Positions 22,411 to 29,091 of a stretch of 32,119 nucleotides of DNA are shown one piece after another. A program made the position numbers and the translations under genes. The number at the start of each line of letters is the position of its first letter. The first letter of the stretch is position 1. The stretch comes from Burkholderiales bacterium (GTDB taxonomy: Bacteria; Pseudomonadota; Gammaproteobacteria; Burkholderiales; Burkholderiaceae_C), in assembly GCA_011391155.1 (NCBI GenBank), contig JAABRA010000165.1:1-32119 (forward strand). The letters run 5' to 3'. Below the pieces are notes generated by a model. The model saw only the letters and a list, made by a program, of their open reading frames with translations, searched no databases and had not been told where the DNA came from.

Positions 22411-23463
22411 ATGACCACGCCTGTCGACATCCCCAAAGAACTGGAACGCCCGATTCTGTACGTGGGCATGACCGGATTTTCGCCCCAGCAGCGGGCGGAC
22501 CTGGCGGCGATCGTGGCCCGGCCGAACGGGGGATGGCCCCTCTGGCGGGTGGGTCCTTTCTGGGAGGCTGATGCGTGGTGGATCAATGGCTCCAGGATCA
22601 GTCTGATGCCCAATGGCGACCTGCGGGTTCTGGCCGGACAACCGACCGAGCAGGCCTTGAACCTCAAGCTCGAAGAGGTGAACCGGCCGGTGGCGTTTTC
22701 CACACCGCTGGCCGTGCCTGACTTTGAGCCGGCCTGCACCTTTGACCTGTCGTCGGAATCCAGCATGCACAAGGTCCTGCAGCGCTTCGACGTCTGGCTT
22801 CAGCCCCTGCTCTTCAAGTCGGCGCTGGGCGCCCTGATCATCGAGGGTGGCACCGCCCTGCGGGGATGCATCTACCATGTGCGGCACAAGGCCACCCTGC
22901 TCGCGGTGCTGGACTTCCGGCACGGCAAGGCCGCCGTCCTGCCCACCGCCCTGCCGGGTGACCTCAAACATGCAGAATGGGACAAGCGCCCGAGCGGCGC
23001 GCACGACCTGCCCGAGAGTTTTTCGCCGTGTACACCCGCCCAGCTGGTCTGGACCCATGCCCGCCACACCGGACACGACCTGCTGCCGGCCCGCTACCGC
23101 ACCGAAGTCCTGTACTACCGACACGCGCCCCGGGTCCCGATGGGCTGGCTGCGCGACTCCATGCTGCGCGTGCTCAGCGCGCTGGCGGTCGAGCCCGGCA
23201 ACTTCCGGGCCCTGCGCGAGCGCACCGGCATCGCCGACGGCGTGCTGGCGAGCGACCTGGCCTGCCTGTACTATGCCGGCGCGGTGACGACGACCGCCTT
23301 CAAGGCCGCGGGATCCACCCTCATCCGACCCGAAAGGTCGTCGTCACATTCCCGGATCGAGGATCTTGACTCGCTCGACGGCGGCTCCACGCTGCCCCCC
23401 ATGGACGCGGAACAGACCGCCCCGGCCATGCTGTACCAGCGGCCGCCCCGATCCGCCGATTAG
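22411..23463 (+). CDS. Conserved-looking protein of unknown function
   Basis: A 350-aa protein I do not recognise. It has no signal peptide or membrane segment. The middle (QRFDVWLQPLLFKSALGALI, HKATLLAVLDFRHGKAAVLP) looks like a compact alpha/beta domain. The block at about residues 240-290 (MLRVLSALAVEPGNFRALRE, ASDLACLYYAGAVTTT) resembles a small winged helix. The last ~50 residues are Ser/Pro-rich and probably disordered. Codon use and length support a real gene, and the reading frame is open over 1 kb. The ATG at 22411 is the first that gives a full frame free of the overlapping SDR upstream region. Neighbours give no clue. Confidence 0.65.
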   Translation: MTTPVDIPKELERPILYVGMTGFSPQQRADLAAIVARPNGGWPLWRVGPFWEADAWWINGSRISLMPNGDLRVLAGQPTEQALNLKLEEVNRPVAFSTPLAVPDFEPACTFDLSSESSMHKVLQRFDVWLQPLLFKSALGALIIEGGTALRGCIYHVRHKATLLAVLDFRHGKAAVLPTALPGDLKHAEWDKRPSGAHDLPESFSPCTPAQLVWTHARHTGHDLLPARYRTEVLYYRHAPRVPMGWLRDSMLRVLSALAVEPGNFRALRERTGIADGVLASDLACLYYAGAVTTTAFKAAGSTLIRPERSSSHSRIEDLDSLDGGSTLPPMDAEQTAPAMLYQRPPRSAD

Positions 23464-23479
23464 TGGCGCAGGCCAAGGG

Positions 23480-23497
23480 TTGGCAAGCCCTTGCCAA
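23480..23497. terminator. Possible bidirectional terminator hairpin
   Basis: TTGGCAAG and CTTGCCAA form a perfect 8-bp inverted repeat in the 44-bp gap between the convergent 350-aa unknown gene and the dioxygenase beta-subunit gene. The 2-base gap means the inner pairs would open into a small loop. No T-tract follows on either strand, so the terminator role is uncertain. Confidence 0.4.
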
Positions 23498-23507
23498 GGA
23501 TCCGGCG

Positions 23508-23999
23508 TCAGACCGGGTAGATCATCGAATTCAACACCATTTCACTGTCGTACACGCACAGGCGGCGCCGGATTTTCAACCCGCCACCCTCCCGAACCAG
23601 GGTATCGATGGTGCGCCCGACGTTGTAGACCTCGCTCACCTCTCCGGGTTTTGTCCGGAACACCGCGTAATGGGCCTGCGCGGTAATGGTGTCGCTGCCC
23701 GCCTCGCGGTCCACCGCCAACACCAGCGCCGGACTGATGACATGGCGGGTGTAGTACGGGCCGTGGTAGATGGTCTGGGTGATGCCATAGACGCGATCCC
23801 GCATCATGGCGCGCGATTCCAGCGCCATCAGCGCCAGTGGCAGGCCGCGATCAAAGTTTTCGCGGGCCTGCAGGGTATAGCTTCCGTCTTCCGTGAAAAA
23901 CATCGGCCAGTCGTCGAACCGGCGTTCGTCCAGCGCGGCGGCGCAGCGCGCATTGAGCTGGTCGATCTCATGGTGCAGCAGCAGGGACTCGATGCTCAT
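23508..23999 (-). CDS. Ring-hydroxylating dioxygenase, small (beta) subunit
   Basis: A 163-aa protein with the SnoaL-like fold of dioxygenase beta subunits: HHEIDQLNARCAAALDERRF, DWPMFFTEDGSYTLQARENF, and the late KIRRRLCVYDSEMVLNSMIY. The subunit is structural and helps form the alpha3beta3 hexamer. Its ATG overlaps the stop of the alpha-subunit gene (ATGA), so the two are translated together. No ferredoxin or reductase component is in the window, so electrons must come from elsewhere. Confidence 0.87.
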   Translation of the reverse strand: MSIESLLLHHEIDQLNARCAAALDERRFDDWPMFFTEDGSYTLQARENFDRGLPLALMALESRAMMRDRVYGITQTIYHGPYYTRHVISPALVLAVDREAGSDTITAQAHYAVFRTKPGEVSEVYNVGRTIDTLVREGGGLKIRRRLCVYDSEMVLNSMIYPV

Positions 24000-25381
24000 A
24001 CCGCCATCACTTTCTTCCAGTACGCGTACATGCTGCGGATCAGGGTTTCGGTGACCATGTGTTCGGTCATCCCGGTGCCGGTGCCGCCGAGTTCGCACAG
24101 CGTGCTGCCGGTGTCCCTTCCATCGCCAGCCCATTGCTGGAAGCCGTCCTGGCTGAATGCGATGACCTCGCCGTCGTCGGCACTCACGAAGCCGGCCGGG
24201 CCGAACAGGTTGGCCTGGCGCAGGCGGCGCCGGGTCATCTCGGGGGTGTCGTCGGCAAAACCGAAGTGCGTCCAGACGAAATCGAACGCGCCCTCGCCGC
24301 GCGGCACGATGTGGCGCGTGCTCAGCGAGTTGACCTGCTGCTGGATGATCAGGCTGGGGAACAGCGTGATCATCGTCACCGTCGGGGTCAGGGTCACGCC
24401 GGGGTTGGCGGGGTCGGGAATGGTCCACCACGGCTCGGGCACCACGTCGAGCAGGCGCGGGTCGTTGACCGTCATGCTGGCCTTGAAGCTGGTGACGCCT
24501 TCGGTCACGGCCTTGTTCTCGCCGCCGTCCGCTACCGCAGGGGCCTTGGGATCCCGGCGCGAGATCATCACGGCATGGCGGCCGTGGGCGTCCATCACCA
24601 TGCGGCTTTTCTGGTCGGCGCGCCACAGTCCAAAGGTGACGAACCAGGTGTGCAGCAGGCCTGGGTGGTACGGGTCCTTGATGTTTTCCATCATCAGCTT
24701 CCAGTTGCCCGGAATGCGCTGGCGGTTGGTGCCCAGCAGCGTGAGCGGCGCGCTGCCTTCAGGCCGCTTGAAGATGCGGTCGAGCCAGGGCATGACGTTG
24801 GGGCCGAGGTAGCCTTCCAGCGGCTCGGTGTCGTCGCTGAAGGTGGCAAACACCAGGCCGTGCAGCACGGCCACACGCAACTTTGTCAGGCCGTGGTTCT
24901 TGAGGTCGAAGTCCGCCGGCATGCCGCCGTGCACGCAGTCGCCGTCCGGCCCAGTGGCCTTGACGCCGTCCTTGAACGGCAGCGCGGCCAGGTCGCCATT
25001 GAGCTTGTAGGTCCACTGGTGGTAAGGGCAGACGAAGCTGCGCGTGTTGCTGACCTTGCCGTCCATCGCCTGGTGGCAAAAGCGCACGCCCCGATGGGCG
25101 CAGCGGTTTTCCACCACGCGGATGCCAGTGTCCAGATTATTGGAATCTGACCCCATTTTTTTCCGGTCGCGCACCATGATGACCTGGCGCTCGCCAACCC
25201 AGGTCAGGCGGTAGTCGCCGACATTGGGAATCTCGACGGCCAGGCCGACATAGCACCAGTGCTTGCCGTAGAACAGGGTGTCGAGTTCGCGCTGGTACAC
25301 CTGCGGATCGGTGTAGGCCCAGAAGGGCACGCGGCTGGAGCCCTCACCGGGCCAGCGGGAAAGCGGTTGCGCTGCGTTCAT
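23996..25381 (-). CDS. Rieske ring-hydroxylating dioxygenase, large (alpha) subunit
   Basis: A 461-aa alpha subunit. The Rieske [2Fe-2S] ligands are C94/H96 (CAHRG) and C118/H121 (CPYH). The mononuclear iron site is in ENIKDPYHPGLLH, with bridging D236 and ligands H239 and H244. The style is of the anthranilate/salicylate-type dioxygenases, but the substrate is not predictable. Residues ~74-83 (KKMGSDSNNL) just before the Rieske motif look like an insertion. Their DNA carries GGGGTCAGATTCCAAT, identical to part of the repeat at 4799. The ATG at 25381 has AAGGA 8 bases upstream. The start is 20 bp from the stop of the 432-aa gene, so this may be cotranscribed with the J-domain operon. Confidence 0.88.
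   Translation of the reverse strand: MNAAQPLSRWPGEGSSRVPFWAYTDPQVYQRELDTLFYGKHWCYVGLAVEIPNVGDYRLTWVGERQVIMVRDRKKMGSDSNNLDTGIRVVENRCAHRGVRFCHQAMDGKVSNTRSFVCPYHQWTYKLNGDLAALPFKDGVKATGPDGDCVHGGMPADFDLKNHGLTKLRVAVLHGLVFATFSDDTEPLEGYLGPNVMPWLDRIFKRPEGSAPLTLLGTNRQRIPGNWKLMMENIKDPYHPGLLHTWFVTFGLWRADQKSRMVMDAHGRHAVMISRRDPKAPAVADGGENKAVTEGVTSFKASMTVNDPRLLDVVPEPWWTIPDPANPGVTLTPTVTMITLFPSLIIQQQVNSLSTRHIVPRGEGAFDFVWTHFGFADDTPEMTRRRLRQANLFGPAGFVSADDGEVIAFSQDGFQQWAGDGRDTGSTLCELGGTGTGMTEHMVTETLIRSMYAYWKKVMAV
25139..25154 (-). repeat. GGGGTCAGATTCCAAT motif inside the Rieske alpha gene
   Basis: A 16-base exact match, on the minus strand, to the head of the repeat copy at 4799. It sits in frame in the coding sequence where dioxygenase homologues usually have only a short turn. 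A chance match of 16 bases in 32 kb is unlikely. Confidence 0.6.
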
Positions 25382-25401
25382 GGCGGGCGTCCTTCGTCTG
25401 T

Positions 25402-26700
25402 TTATTTCACGTTGCATTCGCGCCGCAGCAGGGCCTCGGCATCCTTGAGCGCGTACCCGTGGTCACTTTGCAGCGTCGCGCGCGCGTCGTCCAGGAAAGT
25501 TTGCCAAAGGTGCGCGTAGTCGTCCTGGTGCTGCGCGGGCGCGTGCGCCTGGATGTACTGGACGGCGAGTTCCGGCTTGAGGCCGGACTTGCGGATCTTG
25601 CGGATCAGGGCGGTGGCGCCTTTTTCCGTCAGCAACGTCTTGGGTGCCGCACCGGCCGCCACACAGAGGAACAGTGTCAGCAGCGAGCTGTCATCCGAAT
25701 GCCCGCCCGTGACCAGGTTCCAGGCCGCGGACGCCGTACGGTCATGGTGATCGACCTCGCTCAGGCCGTCTTCGATCCAGAAATAGCGCCCGATGAAGGC
25801 CGGCGTCTGGTCAAACAGCTTGCGTGGCGCGAGGCTGGCGTCCAGAATTTTCGGCAGGTCGGCCTGCACCGACCGGCGCACGGTTTCCACCACGGCCTGG
25901 AATGCGTCGGGCAACTGCCTCGGTAGCTCGACGGAAAAAGCGGGCGGGCTGATTGCCAGCTTTTTGGGTTTGGCCTTTGGCTTGACCTCCTCTGCTTTGG
26001 CCGGGGACTTCGATGCCTGGGGCGCACCATATTTCTTGCGCAGGGCCAGCACCCGCTTCTCGAAGCCGGGCCAGTCGGGCATCTCGCTGCCACCGGTGGC
26101 CAGCGTCAGCAATGCCGTTCGGATGACGGCTTCGGCGTCCCTGCCGCTGTCTTCGAGCGCGTCGGCGTCCACGCCCAGGTCGTGGGCCAGCCAGACGGCC
26201 GCGTCGATCAGGTGCGCGACCTGGCTGCGCTGGGCCAGCTCCGTGCGGTAGTCGGCCAGCGGGCGCAGCGACCATTTGGCCAGCAGTGGAATGTGTTTGT
26301 CGGTGAAGCCGCCGCGCTCGTTCATGCCGAAGTGGCTGTTCTGCGGCGTGGCAATCAGCGCCTTGAGCATGTCCGAGCCGCCCTTGGAGCGCGACAGGAA
26401 GGAATGGTCGCGCAGCGACTCCGCCGCCCTGCGCAGGTCACCGCTGCAGGAGCTTTCCAGGTACAGGCTGACCAGATTGACCATACGGTCTTTGGCTTTT
26501 TCCAGCTCGGGGCGCAGGAACTCGCTGCCGAAGTAGCGCGCGATCTGCACCATGCCCTTGGGGGCTTCGGCGCAGATGGCCTCCAGCTTCGGCGCGTCGA
26601 TGATGCCGTGTTGCACGCCGTATTGCAGGGCTTTCTCGAAGAACGGTCGCGCGTCGTGCAGCGCAAGCGCTGACGGAGAAGGGGAAGTGCGCTCAGGCAT
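25402..26700 (-). CDS. Unknown 432-aa protein, fourth gene of the J-domain operon
   Basis: I do not recognise this protein. It is largely alpha-helical with no signal or membrane segment. An N-terminal helical region (residues ~15-220: FFEKALQYGVQHGIIDAPKL, VNLVSLYLESSCSGDLRRAA) is followed by a Lys/Pro/Ala-rich linker (~228-252: SKSPAKAEEVKPKAKPKK). A second helical domain follows (~260-432: LPDAFQAVVETVRRSVQADL, SLLTLFLCVAAGAAPKTLL). The opening region has a faint tetratricopeptide-like look. It follows the 247-aa gene after 17 bp and precedes the Rieske alpha gene by 20 bp. Stop TAA at 25402-25404. Confidence 0.72.
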   Translation of the reverse strand: MPERTSPSPSALALHDARPFFEKALQYGVQHGIIDAPKLEAICAEAPKGMVQIARYFGSEFLRPELEKAKDRMVNLVSLYLESSCSGDLRRAAESLRDHSFLSRSKGGSDMLKALIATPQNSHFGMNERGGFTDKHIPLLAKWSLRPLADYRTELAQRSQVAHLIDAAVWLAHDLGVDADALEDSGRDAEAVIRTALLTLATGGSEMPDWPGFEKRVLALRKKYGAPQASKSPAKAEEVKPKAKPKKLAISPPAFSVELPRQLPDAFQAVVETVRRSVQADLPKILDASLAPRKLFDQTPAFIGRYFWIEDGLSEVDHHDRTASAAWNLVTGGHSDDSSLLTLFLCVAAGAAPKTLLTEKGATALIRKIRKSGLKPELAVQYIQAHAPAQHQDDYAHLWQTFLDDARATLQSDHGYALKDAEALLRRECNVK

Positions 26701-26717
26701 CGGGCTGCGTCCGGGCG

Positions 26718-27461
26718 TCAGATCGCCGATTCCTCGTCCGACTCGCGCGCGGCGGGCGTGGCCTTGCCGCGGTCGGTGTCGGCGGTTTCGAACTTGCCGT
26801 CGTCTTCTTCCGCATCTTCCTCGTCCGCCCCCAGGTCGTGGGCGCGGGCCTTGGCGCGCAGCACCAGCAACATCTCGATAAACAGGTCGGGCAGCTGATA
26901 GCGCAGCAGCCAGGCCAGTTCCATCCAGTCCTGGTCGGCGATTTCATCCTGCTCAACGCGCGCCCGGGCGTAGGCGTTGCCGCGCAGGGCCGCCTCGGAG
27001 ACGATTTCGCCATCGTCCTCCACGGTATCGAACAGGCCGGTGCGGGCAAAGGCCTCGATACGGCTCCATTTTTCGGAGAAGTAATCGGCCAGCGCCTCGC
27101 TGCCGCCTTCCAGGTCGCCAATGGCGTTCAGGAATTCAAGCGAGTCGCCGCCTTCACGGAAGATCACCGCGTTCATCATGCCGCGCAGGTGGGTGCGGGT
27201 CAGGTCCTTGTACTGCTTCTCGATGACGACGGCACGGGCAAACTGCGCGGGCGTGACCAGCAGGTTGATGACCGAGTCCTTCGAGGTGTCGTACTCGCGG
27301 ATCACGGCCAGGATGTCCTTGGGCTGGAGCTGCTCCAGCACCACCATCAAGGCGCCATCGCCTTCGGTGTCCGCCAGTTCGACCAGCGCGGCTTCGGCGC
27401 CGGTGATGTCGCCGGAGGCAATCAGGCTTTGGGTCTTTTCAATCAGGGCAAGGTGGTTCAT
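26718..27461 (-). CDS. Unknown 247-aa protein with acidic tail, third gene of the J-domain operon
   Basis: I do not recognise this protein. Residues 1-205 are helical (NHLALIEKTQSLIASGDITG, ALVELADTEGDGALMVVLEQ, SVINLLVTPAQFARAVVIEK, LAWLLRYQLPDLFIEMLLVL). The opening resembles a repeat-type helical scaffold such as HEAT or TPR, but no motif is clear. The last ~35 residues are strongly acidic (GADEEDAEEDDGKFETADTD), a form that often binds basic partners. The ATG at 27461 has GAGAGA upstream and is 13 bp after the previous stop. An upstream in-frame start would run antisense-like through the neighbouring gene and is rejected. Confidence 0.72.
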   Translation of the reverse strand: MNHLALIEKTQSLIASGDITGAEAALVELADTEGDGALMVVLEQLQPKDILAVIREYDTSKDSVINLLVTPAQFARAVVIEKQYKDLTRTHLRGMMNAVIFREGGDSLEFLNAIGDLEGGSEALADYFSEKWSRIEAFARTGLFDTVEDDGEIVSEAALRGNAYARARVEQDEIADQDWMELAWLLRYQLPDLFIEMLLVLRAKARAHDLGADEEDAEEDDGKFETADTDRGKATPAARESDEESAI

Positions 27462-27474
27462 CGGGATCTCTCTA

Positions 27475-28026
27475 TCAATCTTTGCGGTCGAAGCCTTGTT
27501 CGGCCATCCAGTCGGCCCCGGCCTCCTCGCGCAGGCGGGCGTCGTCGGCGTCTTCGTCGCCGAAGGTGCTGTCCCGGTCGTCGGCGTCCTTGTCTTCGTC
27601 CTGCGCGTCGTCGTCCTGGCTGGCAGCACCGCCGGCACCCGGTGTGCCGACCATGTACTCCATCGCGGCGGCCACCGACAGGAACCAGGCGCCCATCGGT
27701 TGCTTCAGGATCACCGGCGTCAGCGCCTCGGCCCAGGGCTGCAACTGCACGGCGTCACCCAGGGTGTCCCACTCGGGCAGGTCTTCCGGTTCGGACTGCA
27801 GCAGCTGTTCCATCACTGCGGGCAGCTTGAACTTGAACCCCTGGTGAAAGACCACGGCCACCATCTCGGGGCTGATTTCCATCATCTGGACCAGAAAGCC
27901 AAGTTCCGTGCGTTTTTCCGCCAGACGCTTGCGCAGCACGTCCCGGCCTTCGGAGTCGGAGGTCAGATCGTCGATTTCAGCCTGGTAGGCCGAGCGCAGC
28001 GCGCGGAAAAAGGGGGAAATGCTCAT
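27475..28026 (-). CDS. Unknown 183-aa protein with acidic tail, second gene of the J-domain operon
   Basis: I do not recognise this protein. Residues 1-125 are helical and partly hydrophobic (SPFFRALRSAYQAEIDDLTS, KRTELGFLVQMMEISPEMVA, LTPVILKQPMGAWFLSVAAA). The last ~50 residues are Asp/Glu-rich (SQDDDAQDEDKDADDRDSTF). The ATG overlaps the stop of the J-domain gene in an ATGA, which argues for translational coupling and a shared complex. Like the next gene it ends in an acidic tail, so the two may be related in role. Confidence 0.72.
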   Translation of the reverse strand: MSISPFFRALRSAYQAEIDDLTSDSEGRDVLRKRLAEKRTELGFLVQMMEISPEMVAVVFHQGFKFKLPAVMEQLLQSEPEDLPEWDTLGDAVQLQPWAEALTPVILKQPMGAWFLSVAAAMEYMVGTPGAGGAASQDDDAQDEDKDADDRDSTFGDEDADDARLREEAGADWMAEQGFDRKD

Positions 28027-28313
28027 CGCTGGATGTCCTGGAGGGTTTGTTGCATGTAGCTTTGCCAGATCTCGCGCGCCGTGTCGATCGGGCTGTCGAG
28101 CAGATTGCGGCGGCGGTTGTCGTCATAGGCCTGGCGCCTGGCGTCGTCCGACAGCACGGCGTAGGCAGCCTGCACGGCGCGAAAGCGTGCAGGCGCCTCG
28201 GCCGAGGTGTTGCGGTCCGGGTGGTAGCTGGACGCCTTCTGGCGAAAGGCTTTCTTGATATCGGCCAGCGTCGCGTCGCTGGCCAGCCCGAGGGCGGCGT
28301 AATGGTCAGTCAT
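28023..28313 (-). CDS. Small J-domain (DnaJ-like) protein, first gene of the operon
   Basis: A 96-aa protein that is almost all J domain: DHYAALGLASDATLADIKKA, then YHPDRNTS with the HPD motif at residues 31-33, then FRAVQAAYAVLSDDARRQAY. A ~28-residue tail follows. J domains stimulate DnaK-type Hsp70 ATPases and deliver clients. There is no zinc-finger or client-binding region, so the downstream proteins may supply the specificity. I used the ATG at 28313, which begins right at the domain; the upstream ATG at 28361 adds an unconvincing leader. It lies 90 bp after the dedA stop on the same strand. Confidence 0.88.
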   Translation of the reverse strand: MTDHYAALGLASDATLADIKKAFRQKASSYHPDRNTSAEAPARFRAVQAAYAVLSDDARRQAYDDNRRRNLLDSPIDTAREIWQSYMQQTLQDIQR

Positions 28314-28403
28314 GCGTGCAGGCGGTTGGAGCATAGATGGGGCGCGGGGTTCCCGATTCAACGGGCGCGTCGCGCCAGGACGAGAAACAACGGCCGTTCG
28401 CCG

Positions 28404-29057
28404 TCAAATCTGGGGCGCCGCGGCACGGCGCCGCGCCTTCCACGCCCCGAACAGCACGAACAGGCCGGGGATCAGGATCATCGCCCAGATGATCTTGTCC
28501 AGATTCGCCTTGACCCAGGGCATGCTGCCGAAAAAGTAGCCCGCGCTGCAGATGCCGAGCACCCAGATCAGCGCACCCACCACGTTGTAGGCGGTGAACT
28601 TCACACGGGTCATTTCGGCCACTCCCGCCACGAAGGGCGCAAAGGTGCGAAGAAACGGCATGAAGCGCGCGGCAATGATGGTGACGCCCCCGTATTTTTC
28701 GTAAAAGTCGTGCGCCTGGTTGAAGGCCTTGCGGTTGAAGAACTTCGAGTCCTCCCACTGGAACACCTTGGGGCCGAAATAACGCCCGATCGAATAATTG
28801 CACTGGTCGCCCAGGATGGCAGCGGCAATCAGCACGGCACAGGCCACCGGCAGGCTCATCAGCCCCGCGCCGCTGAGCGCACCCACCACGAAGAGCAGCG
28901 AATCTCCGGGCAGAAAGGGCATGACGACCACGCCGGTCTCCACGAACACGATCAGGAACAGCAGCGCATACACCCACACGCCGTAGTTCCGGACAAAAAC
29001 CTCCAGGTGTTTGTCCACATGCAGGATGAAGTCGATCAGAAAAGTCACAAGTTCCAT
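28404..29057 (-). CDS. DedA-family membrane protein
   Basis: A 217-aa DedA/SNARE-associated protein with about five membrane segments. Hallmarks are VETGVVVMPFLPGDSLLFVVG, the GDQCNYSIGRYFG block, and FMPFLRTFAPFVAGVAEM with the conserved basic/polar motif. DedA proteins are membrane transporters or flippases linked to lipid recycling and the proton-motive force. The ATG at 29057 is 34 bp from the divergent mutL start. A -10-like GATAAT (29065-29070, minus strand) sits 7 bases before the ATG, which would make the message leaderless or nearly so. Confidence 0.88.
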   Translation of the reverse strand: MELVTFLIDFILHVDKHLEVFVRNYGVWVYALLFLIVFVETGVVVMPFLPGDSLLFVVGALSGAGLMSLPVACAVLIAAAILGDQCNYSIGRYFGPKVFQWEDSKFFNRKAFNQAHDFYEKYGGVTIIAARFMPFLRTFAPFVAGVAEMTRVKFTAYNVVGALIWVLGICSAGYFFGSMPWVKANLDKIIWAMILIPGLFVLFGAWKARRRAAAPQI

Positions 29058-29091
29058 GAGGGGGATTATCCCTGCCCCCTAAAATTCCCCC

